From contig JAKIUW010000016.1 in assembly GCA_021647365.1 (NCBI GenBank), positions 13,767 through 77,766 of the forward strand: 64,000 nt of DNA, given 5' to 3'. This document shows, one piece after another, positions 37,250 to 45,816 of this stretch. The notes below the pieces were generated by a model. It ran no database searches, was not told where the DNA came from, and was given only the letters and a program-made list of their open reading frames with translations. Each line of letters begins with the position of its first letter. Positions within the stretch are counted from its first letter, which is position 1. This DNA is from Cocleimonas sp. GTDB lineage: Bacteria; Pseudomonadota; Gammaproteobacteria; Thiotrichales; Thiotrichaceae. Position numbers and translations under genes: made by a program.

Positions 37250-39292
37250 TTATCCATCTAGATGTTTAATATTTTTCTTCACGACTCGTAATTCTTTTTT
37301 TAAGTCTTTTTGGAAGTTGCTACCTTCAAGTTGCATCTTGTGCATATCAGATATTATCGTGCTAGCAACCTCTTCAATTTCAATAGGTACATCAGAAATG
37401 CTTTCTCCAAGTTCTTTCTGTATAGCAACAATGAAAGGTAATAGAACTTGTTTGTTTTTAGATTCTAAAAGTTTTTTTAGTAATGGTTTGCTTCTAAGAG
37501 AGTAACTGAATATTAATAAAACTTTGATAAAGAAAGGGAATGTTTCCTCACTCAAATCAGAAATAAGTATGGATATAATATCAAGTTGTTCTTGTTCTGT
37601 TTTTATTATATTTAAGTAGCTGTTTTTTATGTCATATAGTAAACCTCTAAAGTGAGAGACATCTTCTATTAAAGGACTGTCTCCTAATGATGTAATTGAT
37701 TGATTAAGGGATATTATTGCTTCTTCATATTCATCAGTTTCTCCATGATACATGGCTTTATTGAATAGGATGGCAGAGATAGCAAAGTTACTATGCAGAT
37801 TATGTTTTATTAAAAATAGTTGTGCACTCTGTTCAAGTTTTTCAAATTTAGATAAAACTACTTCAAAGGTATCTTCCTCAGTATTGAAACGTAGTGTCGT
37901 AGAGTGATCGATAGAATTTCTAATTTTTATAGCTAATGCTTTTTCTTTAAATGTACTTGTTAATTGTTCTAAGTTCAAAAATGAATCAGGTAAAGTAAGC
38001 ATCAACGATTTATTGTCTCCATCATCTAATTCTTCACATAATTTTTCTAAAGCTTGAAAGAATATTTTAGGCGGTGTTTCATTGTTTTTAGTTAATTCAT
38101 CAATAAAATCTTGTGCCAGTTCAGGCAGTTCTTTTTTTGAAAAATAAGCGGTCATAAAACTAATCAACGCTTGCACCATGCTATCTGCATTTCTTTTACG
38201 TCGTAATAGGTAGTAGATGTTATACATACGTTCAGCAAGGTAGTATTTTTTCTTTCTTGGTTCTCCTTTTACTTCAATCACGACGCCTCGCTGGATTAGC
38301 CGCTTTAATTGAGCGCTCACTTTACTGCTATTTTGACGTGATCTGTCTGCTACTTCTTTTGCTGTTGCAGGTTTCCATAAGTCTGCTAGAGATAGGTAAA
38401 CGCGTCGTTCTTGCGGAGGTAATAATTCAAGATGGCTTTTAAAGTATTCGGTATTGTCGTCAACTAAATCTAACAAGTTTTTCATCAAGTCATGAAAGGA
38501 GCGTTCTGCGCCAAAGCGAGCGATGATACTTACCAAGCGAGAGCTTCCACCTGTGAGTATTCTGATGGCTTCCATGGTTTCTTTTTGTGGTTTTTTCCCG
38601 CTAGACTTTTCCCAAAGAGTTGAACATTCTTTTGTGTTTAGTGGTTTCAGATTGATACAGCGGAATAAATCAAACAGAGCCTCACTTGATTTTTCAATCG
38701 CATCAAAACGGCTGGTTGAACTTGCTAAAAGCATAATGCGAGAATCATTTTGTAAGGTATGGCGTAAACTCCAGCCTACATCTGATGCATTCATTAGTTG
38801 GCTATCAAAAATCATATTGAGATTTTCAACCACTAACATTAGGCGTTTATCATATTCATCTGCAAAATCACGAATATGGGCTAAGCATTTTGTACTTAAT
38901 CGTTTATCATCAAGTTCTGAATGTAGTTCTTGGTGGGCAATTTGAAGGCTATCGTTTCCTGTTTCATTGAACTGCTGGTCGCCTAAATGAAACAAGCATT
39001 CGAGCCAAAACTCCCCAATACTGCTGATTTCATAGCTTTCTTCTGCAAAAACTATTGGATACCAGTTTTTGGCTAGTTTTTTATCTTTTTTTAGCTCGGT
39101 AGCTACGCGTAGCAACAAAGTGCTTTTACCACTCCCGCGTGGACCGATAACCAATACATTTTGGTTTACGCTTGCATCATTTTCTTTAACCGTTTCTATG
39201 ATTGAATTGAACTCATTCAAACGTACACAGAATATATCTATCAGTTCTTCATCAGTTAAAAAAGCAGGGTTATATTTTTTAATTGGAATCAC
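37250..39292 (-). CDS. P-loop ATPase with winged helix and helical C-terminal half
   Basis: 680 residues from a GTG that overlaps the upstream gene's stop (GTGA). Walker A GPRGSGKST (50-58); Walker B position LMLVVENLN (152-159, Glu-Asn in place of Asp-Glu); sensor-like RIMLLASSTSRF. A winged helix is likely at about 295-365 (ATAKEVADRSRQNSSKVSAQ, then a YYLAERMYNIYYLLRR wing). The remaining ~310 residues are helical, TPR-like. This architecture resembles ORC/Cdc6-like or STAND regulatory ATPases. No nuclease, toxin or membrane effector is recognisable. Function unknown. Confidence 0.7.
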   Translation of the reverse strand: MIPIKKYNPAFLTDEELIDIFCVRLNEFNSIIETVKENDASVNQNVLVIGPRGSGKSTLLLRVATELKKDKKLAKNWYPIVFAEESYEISSIGEFWLECLFHLGDQQFNETGNDSLQIAHQELHSELDDKRLSTKCLAHIRDFADEYDKRLMLVVENLNMIFDSQLMNASDVGWSLRHTLQNDSRIMLLASSTSRFDAIEKSSEALFDLFRCINLKPLNTKECSTLWEKSSGKKPQKETMEAIRILTGGSSRLVSIIARFGAERSFHDLMKNLLDLVDDNTEYFKSHLELLPPQERRVYLSLADLWKPATAKEVADRSRQNSSKVSAQLKRLIQRGVVIEVKGEPRKKKYYLAERMYNIYYLLRRKRNADSMVQALISFMTAYFSKKELPELAQDFIDELTKNNETPPKIFFQALEKLCEELDDGDNKSLMLTLPDSFLNLEQLTSTFKEKALAIKIRNSIDHSTTLRFNTEEDTFEVVLSKFEKLEQSAQLFLIKHNLHSNFAISAILFNKAMYHGETDEYEEAIISLNQSITSLGDSPLIEDVSHFRGLLYDIKNSYLNIIKTEQEQLDIISILISDLSEETFPFFIKVLLIFSYSLRSKPLLKKLLESKNKQVLLPFIVAIQKELGESISDVPIEIEEVASTIISDMHKMQLEGSNFQKDLKKELRVVKKNIKHLDG

Positions 39293-40554
39293 TTTTTAAT
39301 CCCTCTTTCTGCTATTACTGTGTAGAAGTTTTCGTAGCGGGCTTTCCACCATTCGCAAAGTAGTTTGGATATGTAAATATAACCGTTAGGCGATGACTCT
39401 AAATAGCCGTCGTGTTCGAGAACAAAGATAATTTCTCTTATTACTGTTAGAGCGTCTTCTTCAAGACGGGTGCGATAGAATACGGAAAACATCTCTATGC
39501 CTTTTTTATTTAACTTTCCTGTAACTGCTACCTCGGTAAGTAAATCTAAAGCTAAAGTATATTTATCTTCACCTAATACTAATTTTAAGCGTTCTTCATA
39601 ATGGTCAAGTTCTACTTGGCTATGAACACTGAGCATTTCTTGAGAATAGACACGCTCAACATCTTTTATGCTGATAGTATTTTTCTCCATATACTGTGCA
39701 GACTCATGCAGTAGGTTGAAGAAAAGCTGGATATGATTTGGGATGCAAACGCCAAGATTTTCACAGATTTTTTCACAAACACCATCATCAAAAGTAATTT
39801 GATAGTTGTTAGCAAGAGCATTGAGACAATCAATAGCAGTTGAATGGCTCCATGGCTTTAGCTCAAAGGGTGGGAATACGTTCTTGTTAGCACTTAGCCC
39901 TGCTTGCATCAATACAGGTTCTAAACCAATGCTTCCTGATAAGATGAGCCTGACTTGTCCTTTATGTGTTTGTGCATTTTTTCTTAGCCATGACATGAAC
40001 TTGTCGGTAATCTCACGTCTTTCCTCTGTTATTTTAAAATCCTGACCTTTTAGCATTCTATTGATTAGTATTGGTAGTTCGTCTATGGCAAGGAATACAG
40101 GTTTGTCGAGTTCGGAGAGTATTTTGAATAGGTCATCTCCCTTCTTTTGCCAGTTAGATTCGCTAACACCTGCTCTAAGTGTTATATCAAAATCACCAGC
40201 ACTTATTTTTTCAACAGATTCGGTTAATTCTTTTAAAGTGTTTGCAAAGAGACCTTTTACTTTGTCGAATACACCATTAAATTCTCTTGTTGCAAGACTG
40301 ATTTCGGCAATTGCATCTGCTGGTGTGAAGGACTCTTCTAGGTCTACAAAAATAGCGTAAGCCTCTCCTGATACGGTTAGCTGGCGCTTTATTTCTCTAA
40401 CAAGGCTGGTTTTCCCCATGCGACGTTGAGCTGTTAGTAGGATATGAGCACCTTCTCGAAAACGTTCTAGGATTAATTTTTGCTCTTTTTCTCGATTGAA
40501 AAACCTATCTCCATCGACCCAGTTACCATGTGCTTTTTTTAAATAATCAGTCAT
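39289..40554 (-). CDS. Archaeal-type (ORC-like) ATPase
   Basis: 421 residues. Walker A LTAQRRMGKTSLV (40-52), Walker B PVFLAIDELPILI (152-164), sensor-1-like VRLILSGSIGLEPVL, C-terminal winged-helix-like domain ending KLLCEWWKARYE. The pattern fits the ATPase_2/COG1672 group of AAA+ proteins, common in archaea and patchy in bacteria. First gene of a two-gene operon; no Shine-Dalgarno is evident before its ATG. The promoter region carries tandem palindromes, so autoregulation by the winged helices is plausible. Confidence 0.7.
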   Translation of the reverse strand: MTDYLKKAHGNWVDGDRFFNREKEQKLILERFREGAHILLTAQRRMGKTSLVREIKRQLTVSGEAYAIFVDLEESFTPADAIAEISLATREFNGVFDKVKGLFANTLKELTESVEKISAGDFDITLRAGVSESNWQKKGDDLFKILSELDKPVFLAIDELPILINRMLKGQDFKITEERREITDKFMSWLRKNAQTHKGQVRLILSGSIGLEPVLMQAGLSANKNVFPPFELKPWSHSTAIDCLNALANNYQITFDDGVCEKICENLGVCIPNHIQLFFNLLHESAQYMEKNTISIKDVERVYSQEMLSVHSQVELDHYEERLKLVLGEDKYTLALDLLTEVAVTGKLNKKGIEMFSVFYRTRLEEDALTVIREIIFVLEHDGYLESSPNGYIYISKLLCEWWKARYENFYTVIAERGIKK

Positions 40555-40584
40555 TTTAGTTGTTTTGTTAGTTATGATGGACAG

Positions 40585-40614
40585 ATATTACACCAACAAC
40601 AATATTGTTGCCAA
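40585..40614 (-). promoter_or_regulatory. Predicted promoter of the two-ATPase operon
   Basis: On the - strand, TTGGCA (40614-40609) and TAATAT (40590-40585) are separated by 18 bases, 31 bases before the ATG at 40554. A 14-bp palindrome fills most of the spacer. Confidence 0.5.
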
Positions 40615-40625
40615 CAGTATTGTTG
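40597..40625. promoter_or_regulatory. Tandem palindromic operator candidate
   Basis: CAACAATATTGTTG (40597-40610) is a perfect 14-bp palindrome. CAACAGTATTGTTG (40612-40625) repeats it with one change, in direct repeat with a 15-bp period. They overlap the predicted -35 and spacer of the ATPase operon, as expected for a repressor site occupied by two dimers. Confidence 0.6.
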
Positions 40626-40671
40626 TTAAAATATACGTATGTAGTAAATTACATTTTTGATTATTCATAAA

Positions 40672-40699
40672 CATCGTGTAAAAGTGGGGGGTGTGCTTT
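40672..40699 (+). repeat. Dispersed G-tract repeat, single arm
   Basis: CATCGTGTAAAAGT, six G, TGTGCTTT, with one change in CATCATG. It lies 30 bases upstream of the membrane protein gene at 40729, between divergent transcription units. Confidence 0.8.
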
Positions 40700-40728
40700 A
40701 ATATGCTTTCATTCTCGGCTTTTCTCAA

Positions 40729-41292
40729 ATGAATAAAATAATAAATACCATCACACATTATCTTTTTGTTGTTCTCGTACTGGGTTATATCTTTTACGAA
40801 GAATTGGTGTGGGAGCGTTTTGCTCAGCCGATTGTTCGTTATGTTCAGTCGCTCAAGCTTTTGCAAAAATTGGAAGTGGTTTTGCAGAAGGTGAATGGTG
40901 GCGTGATTCTCGTTGCTTTTGTTTTGCTTTTTGTCATTGTTGAATTGCAGGGTGTTTATGCGGGTATACTCTTGTTGCAGGGTAAGGTTTTACTTTGGTT
41001 TTTGATCTATGCTGGAAAGATTCCTATTGCGGCGTTTACCTTTTGGTTATTTCGTGTGACTAAGCCTAAGTTGATGGCGTTTGCTTGGTTTGAGAAAGCC
41101 TATAACACCGTGATGAGTTGGATTGGGTGGGTTAAGGCGACGGATACTTATAAAGAGATTAAAACTAAAGCGACTGAGATTAAACATTATATAAAGAAGA
41201 ACTACATGAGAGATGGGGACTCGATTAAGAAGAAATTTAAGCGGATTTATACGCGATTAAAAATTCGTTTAAAAGAAGGTTTGAAACGATGA
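40729..41292 (+). CDS. Unrecognised membrane protein preceding miaA
   Basis: 187 residues. Hydrophobic segments near 10-22, 58-80 and 85-108, then a strongly basic C-terminal tail (many Lys/Arg) probably in the cytoplasm. I do not recognise the family. It overlaps miaA by 4 bases (ATGA), so the two are translationally coupled. Confidence 0.65.
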   Translation: MNKIINTITHYLFVVLVLGYIFYEELVWERFAQPIVRYVQSLKLLQKLEVVLQKVNGGVILVAFVLLFVIVELQGVYAGILLLQGKVLLWFLIYAGKIPIAAFTFWLFRVTKPKLMAFAWFEKAYNTVMSWIGWVKATDTYKEIKTKATEIKHYIKKNYMRDGDSIKKKFKRIYTRLKIRLKEGLKR

Positions 41293-42236
41293 GTCTACCT
41301 CCTGCTATTTTCATTATTGGGCCTACCGCCTCGGGTAAAACTGGCTTGGCGATGAAGCTGATGGCGCATTTTTCGATTGAGCTGATCAGTGTGGATTCTG
41401 CCTTAATCTATAAAGATATGGATATTGGCACGGCGAAGCCAACGGCAGATGAGTTGGTAAAATCACCGCATCGTTTAATCAATTTTCTTGATCCGTCGGA
41501 GTCGTATTCGGCGGCGGATTTTCGCAAAGACGCTTTACTCGAAATGCAGAAAATTACGGAAAAAGGTAAAATCCCTGTGTTGGTTGGCGGTACGATGTTG
41601 TATTACCGTGCATTAGAAAATGGCTTGGCAGTCTTGCCAGAGGCTGATCCTGAAGTACGAAAAAAGCTATCGGCAGAAGCAGATGAAAAAGGTTGGGATT
41701 TTTTGCATCAACGCCTTGTTGAAGTTGACCCTGTAGCAGGGAAACGCATTCATCCCAACGATAAGCAGCGTATTCAGCGCGCATTAGAAGTGTATGAATT
41801 GTCAGGTAAGCCTTTAACCGAGCTTCATAAAGAGGCGCAGTTGGATGCTTTACCGTATCGTTTAATAAAAATAGCGCTGATTCCAGAGCGTGAGTGGATT
41901 CGTGATTTAGCGGAGAAGCGTTTTGAGATGATGATGGAGCAGGGCTTTTTAGATGAAGTAAAAGCATTGTATGCGCGCGAAGATTTACACGCCGATTTGC
42001 CTTCTATGCGCTGTGTTGGTTATCGCCAAGCGTGGCAATATTTAGATGGAAAACTAGATGCTGATGAGATGAAAGAACGCGCTGTGATTGCAACACGACA
42101 ACTGGCAAAACGCCAAATGACGTGGATGCGATCCGAGCCAAACATCATTAAGTTTGATGCTAAGAATTATGCGTTGGATGATGTCGTTGATTCTATTCAA
42201 GCATTTTTGGATGCACACCCCCCCACTTTTACATGA
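41289..42236 (+). CDS. miaA: tRNA dimethylallyltransferase
   Basis: Isopentenylates A37 of UNN-decoding tRNAs using DMAPP. 315 residues. P-loop IIGPTASGKTGLA, SVDSALIYKDMDIGTAKP, LVGGTMLYYRAL and PSMRCVGYRQAW are family motifs. The last residues (AHPPTFT) and the TGA stop are encoded by a dispersed repeat arm starting at 42213, so the native C-terminus appears to have been replaced. Confidence 0.95.
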   Translation: MSLPPAIFIIGPTASGKTGLAMKLMAHFSIELISVDSALIYKDMDIGTAKPTADELVKSPHRLINFLDPSESYSAADFRKDALLEMQKITEKGKIPVLVGGTMLYYRALENGLAVLPEADPEVRKKLSAEADEKGWDFLHQRLVEVDPVAGKRIHPNDKQRIQRALEVYELSGKPLTELHKEAQLDALPYRLIKIALIPEREWIRDLAEKRFEMMMEQGFLDEVKALYAREDLHADLPSMRCVGYRQAWQYLDGKLDADEMKERAVIATRQLAKRQMTWMRSEPNIIKFDAKNYALDDVVDSIQAFLDAHPPTFT

Positions 42237-42336
42237 TGTATCTTATAACCCATAAGCATCATGGAGCTTTGCATAAATTCTAGCAGTCGTTCTAAAAGCG
42301 AACGAGCTATCATTCAAAAGTGGGGGGGTGTGCTTT
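42213..42336. repeat. Dispersed repeat pair interrupted by about 50 bp, overlapping miaA 3' end
   Basis: The left arm (42213-42238: GCACAC, seven C, ACTTTTACATGATG) includes the miaA stop. It continues TATCTTAT-AACCC-ATAAGCATCATG, the expected start of the second arm. About 50 unrelated bases follow before AAAAGT, seven G, TGTGCTTT (42317-42336). The second arm therefore looks split by inserted sequence. Confidence 0.7.
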
Positions 42337-42449
42337 AATAAACTTAGCAGAAGGATTTTTAGTTAATGAGTCTTTGCAAATACTCTGCTTGATAATTTAT
42401 TTTATATCCCAATAAATTACTTATCTAAGACTTATTTCAGGAGATAAAA

Positions 42450-42860
42450 ATGTTTCATCCTATAGAAATCCCATTTGGTTGTGTAATGCTATTTAACGTC
42501 GTTGATCTTAAAGACGGTGTGAAAATTGAAGATGTTGAACTCACTCTTGGTGAAATGTGTAATGTTGTTAAAAACAACTACGGTGATGATAAAGGCGGCT
42601 TTATTGGTGGGCAGGTTTTTAAATATTCTGGGTTTATCTCAGAGGAAGGCTCAGTAGGAGGAACACCCACTGAAAAAGAGAAATCAGCCAAAATTAAACA
42701 AGGTGAATTAGTCATTATTACGTATTGGAAATCATTTGAGCAACATGAAGCATCACATGCCGATAAGCTTTTTAAAGAAAAGTTTAGCGAGTTAGCGACC
42801 TTTTGTGATGATACACATGAGATTGGTTACGAAATGCTTTGGCAAGGTGTGCCAGAATAA
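42450..42860 (+). CDS. Dimeric alpha/beta-barrel (ABM-like) protein
   Basis: 136 residues. The C-terminal segment IITYWKSFEQHEASHADKL followed by HEIGYEMLWQGVPE resembles the antibiotic-biosynthesis-monooxygenase / dimeric ferredoxin-like barrel pattern. No catalytic assignment possible. AGGAG stands 9 bases before the ATG. Not part of the usual miaA-hfq neighbourhood, so probably an inserted gene. Confidence 0.55.
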   Translation: MFHPIEIPFGCVMLFNVVDLKDGVKIEDVELTLGEMCNVVKNNYGDDKGGFIGGQVFKYSGFISEEGSVGGTPTEKEKSAKIKQGELVIITYWKSFEQHEASHADKLFKEKFSELATFCDDTHEIGYEMLWQGVPE

Positions 42861-42994
42861 TCACATTTGTTATATCGCTCATCTGCCTTGAAATTTGCAA
42901 TCCCAGTACTGCGCGCAGGATTAACAGAGGTGTTCATGACATGAATATTCACCAAATGTATGTTTTGACGGAACTCAGAAGAATAGTGTTCTAA

Positions 42995-43915
42995 TTATAA
43001 CTCTGGTACAGCATCAGCATACTCTTCAGATTGCTGTTGATTGGGAATATGGCCTGCTAGGGTACCCTCGCCAACGGAAGAATCAATGATAATAACCTTG
43101 GCTCCAATGGCTTTGGATTTATTTATCAGTGTATCTAAATTAGCTTTATATTGAGTCGTAGATACACCTTGCCAGTAATCGTTTGTCCCACTTAGTATCC
43201 AAACATAGTCTGGATTATTCGGTGTTACATCAGAGTCAAATCGATCGAGTAAATCTTGGGTCGTATTACCACCGATTCCTTGGTTAATAATTGATGCATT
43301 GGGTAATTTATGAATAAGGCGATTGTGAATACTACCCTCATCAAACCAACTATCGCCTAACAATACGTGGTTTCCTGTTGTGCTTGACCCAAAGCCTAGG
43401 CTTTTAATTGAAAAATCAGCAATTGCTTTGAAACCAAATTTGTTAGCATGTGAACCATTTCCATAGAAATCCCATGCATGACTACCAATACTGACGGTCG
43501 CTTTTAATGGTTCATAGAGTCCTATGTCTTCAATATTGTGTATCACCTTAATTTGTCCAACGTAGTAAATACCATCATCACCTAAATATGTAATTAATTG
43601 TTTTACTAATAATTGTGAGGTGTTGCTAACGTGGAGTGTGTTGCTTCCCTTTGGAGAGGAATGAATAATGGGTAGATTAAGTGTGATGCTATTGTAGGGT
43701 GGTTGTGATCCAACTTCACCAAAAATCATCGCTTGATTATGTAATAGGCCGTAATGCATTTTCACATGCAAAAACCTTGCAGAGGCTGGGGGTTGATTAA
43801 TACTTTTACTGCCACCACCGCCACAGGCTGTAAGAGCAAGTGAAAAAATAATGAGTGCGGTAACTTTCGTAAAAACACTACTGAGTGTAGATTGATTTAA
43901 CATTAAAAAGCCCAT
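42995..43915 (-). CDS. SGNH/GDSL hydrolase-like lipoprotein, apparently truncated
   Basis: 306 residues. Lipoprotein signal peptide with lipobox LTAC followed by a Gly/Ser linker; lipoylated after Cys31 or so. SGNH blocks I (LLGDSWFDEGS), II (NQGIGGNT) and III (LSGTNDYW) are present. The chain ends soon after VIIIDSSVGEG, so block V with the catalytic Asp-x-x-His is missing. The same frame stays open for at least 45 codons past the TAA at 42995. A nonsense mutation or decay is possible. Confidence 0.6.
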   Translation of the reverse strand: MGFLMLNQSTLSSVFTKVTALIIFSLALTACGGGGSKSINQPPASARFLHVKMHYGLLHNQAMIFGEVGSQPPYNSITLNLPIIHSSPKGSNTLHVSNTSQLLVKQLITYLGDDGIYYVGQIKVIHNIEDIGLYEPLKATVSIGSHAWDFYGNGSHANKFGFKAIADFSIKSLGFGSSTTGNHVLLGDSWFDEGSIHNRLIHKLPNASIINQGIGGNTTQDLLDRFDSDVTPNNPDYVWILSGTNDYWQGVSTTQYKANLDTLINKSKAIGAKVIIIDSSVGEGTLAGHIPNQQQSEEYADAVPEL

Positions 43916-44217
43916 TTTATTATTTATTAGCAGGGTATTTTAAGCGAAATAGATTATTTAATCACCTTTGTCGGCGATAAGCGGAACAAATACAAGGATA
44001 TATACAATAATTAACATCCTTTCTAAGAGAAAAGACCGTTGGGCAATTAGTGAACAATTGCTTTTTTACTTTTTGATGAAACCTGTTATTATCGGTCTTC
44101 TGCAAGGAATGCAGATAGAGCTGTTCCCCCAATAATTAATGTTAATTATTTTCAGCTTGCTAAATAAACTAATAAACGAAACATTACAACAACCCAATAA
44201 TAAATCAGGAGTACACC
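43916..44217. other. hfq leader region
   Basis: About 300 bases without an ORF. It contains GCAATT..AATTGC (near 44043-44061), a small TCTGC-AAGGAAT-GCAGA stem (44099-44115), and a perfect palindrome with 9-bp arms AATAATTAA / TTAATTATT (44131-44150). AGGAG lies 8 bases before the hfq ATG. I could not place a convincing promoter. Confidence 0.5.
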
Positions 44218-44451
44218 ATGTCAAAAGGGCATATGCTACAAGAACCCTTCTTAAACGCTTTACGTAAAGAGCGTATCCCCGTTGCAATTTACCTTGTTAA
44301 CGGTATTAAGCTACAAGGTCATGTCGAGTCATTCGACCAGTTCGTTGTTCTACTTGGTAGCACAGTGAGCCAGCTTGTATATAAACACGCTATCTCAACA
44401 ATCGTTCCAGCTCGTCCTATCAAAATAACGATGGAAGAAGACGATTCATAA
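44218..44451 (+). CDS. hfq: RNA-binding protein Hfq
   Basis: Hexameric Sm-like chaperone pairing small RNAs with mRNAs. 77 residues. Sm1 LQEPFLNALRKERIPVAIYL with the Q-E-P-F-L proximal-site residues, Sm2 YKHAISTIVPARP (YKHA signature) intact. The acidic C-terminal tail is very short (EEDDS) compared with the long tail of E. coli Hfq. Confidence 0.97.
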   Translation: MSKGHMLQEPFLNALRKERIPVAIYLVNGIKLQGHVESFDQFVVLLGSTVSQLVYKHAISTIVPARPIKITMEEDDS

Positions 44452-44473
44452 CATTGTGATGATGGTTCAATAA

Positions 44474-45781
44474 TTGGAACTGTTTGATAAACTCAGTCAG
44501 GGCGAAGCTCTGATTGAGCGTGCCATTCTGGTACAGATCGACTTTGGCAGAAGTGCCAATAAATCCCAAGAAATGCAAGATGAGCATGAGTTCAAGGAAC
44601 TTGTGCGATCTGCGGGCGCGCGCGATTCAACCTTAATCGTTGGTTCGCGTAAATCACCTGATCCCAAATTTTTTGTTGGTTCTGGCAAAGCAGAAGAAAT
44701 AAAAACGGCTGTCATTCAACACGATGCGGATGTGGTTATCTTTGACCACGCACTTTCACCCGCCCAAGAGCGTAATATTGAAAAGCTTGTAGAATGTCGT
44801 GTGCTTGATCGGACTGCATTAATTCTTGATATATTTGCCCAACGCGCAAAATCACACGAAGGTAAATTGCAAGTTGAACTGGCGCAGCTCAAACATATGT
44901 CGACGAGACTTGTGCGTGGTTGGACTCACCTTGAACGTCAAAAAGGCGGTATCGGCATGCGTGGGCCAGGTGAAACGCAGTTAGAAACAGACCGTCGTTT
45001 ACTCAATGTGCGTATCAAACAAATCAACAAGCGCCTAGAAAAGGTTAGCAAACAGCGCGAGCAGGGCAGACAGCTTCGTCAAAAAACAGAAATCCCCACC
45101 GTTTCGTTAGTGGGTTATACCAATGCTGGCAAGTCTACATTGTTTAATAAAATCACAGGCTCAAAAGTGTATGCGGCGAATCTGCTTTTTGCTACGCTAG
45201 ACCCAACATTGCGCCGTGTGAACCTACCCGATCAACAAGCGATAATATTGGCAGACACGGTAGGTTTTATTCGTGACTTACCCCATGATTTAGTTGCCGC
45301 TTTTCGGGCAACTTTGCAAGAAACCATCGAAGCAGATTTGATTTTGCATGTGATTGACAGCAGTGATGAGCAACGTGATTTTTATCGTGAAGAGGTCAAC
45401 AAAGTGATTCGTGCACTGGGAGCAGAAGATGTCCCTCAACTTGAAGTGATGAATAAGATTGATCTCACTGAGCAACCTGTTCACTATGATGAGGCACATG
45501 AAGGCTTGCCCGCTCGCGTTTGGCTGTCTGCGGTTACAGGCGAAGGAATTTCTGAATTATTAGAAAAATTATCAGATGTTTTTGCCAAGAATGTCTTCAA
45601 AGGACATTTAAAATTACATCCTGCATTGGGACGTTTGCGCGCGCAACTTTATGAAGATGAAGCAATCGTTGAAGAATCAATTTCAGAAAAAGGTGAGTAT
45701 CTGCTAGAGGTTTGTATTCAGCAGCGCCGCTTGGAAACGATCTTGGCTAAAGAAGAACTGACCATAGAGCAGCTTCAATAA
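44474..45781 (+). CDS. hflX: GTPase HflX
   Basis: Ribosome-associated GTPase that splits stalled 70S ribosomes. 435 residues from a TTG at 44474 giving MELFDKLSQGEALI, matching the family N-terminus. No strong Shine-Dalgarno is visible, so coupling to hfq 22 bases upstream may matter. N-terminal HflX domain with VFDHALSPAQERN, then GGIGMRGPGETQLETDRR, and G1 GYTNAGKST, G3 DTVGF, G4 NKID. Confidence 0.95.
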   Translation: MELFDKLSQGEALIERAILVQIDFGRSANKSQEMQDEHEFKELVRSAGARDSTLIVGSRKSPDPKFFVGSGKAEEIKTAVIQHDADVVIFDHALSPAQERNIEKLVECRVLDRTALILDIFAQRAKSHEGKLQVELAQLKHMSTRLVRGWTHLERQKGGIGMRGPGETQLETDRRLLNVRIKQINKRLEKVSKQREQGRQLRQKTEIPTVSLVGYTNAGKSTLFNKITGSKVYAANLLFATLDPTLRRVNLPDQQAIILADTVGFIRDLPHDLVAAFRATLQETIEADLILHVIDSSDEQRDFYREEVNKVIRALGAEDVPQLEVMNKIDLTEQPVHYDEAHEGLPARVWLSAVTGEGISELLEKLSDVFAKNVFKGHLKLHPALGRLRAQLYEDEAIVEESISEKGEYLLEVCIQQRRLETILAKEELTIEQLQ

Positions 45782-45782
45782 A

Positions 45783-45809
45783 CATCATGTAAAAGTGTGG
45801 GTGTGCTTT
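45783..45809 (+). repeat. Dispersed repeat, degenerate single arm
   Basis: CATCATGTAAAAGT followed by GTGGGTGTGCTTT: the G-tract is broken by a T, making this a decayed copy. It lies directly after the hflX stop. Confidence 0.7.
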
Positions 45810-45816
45810 ATATTCA

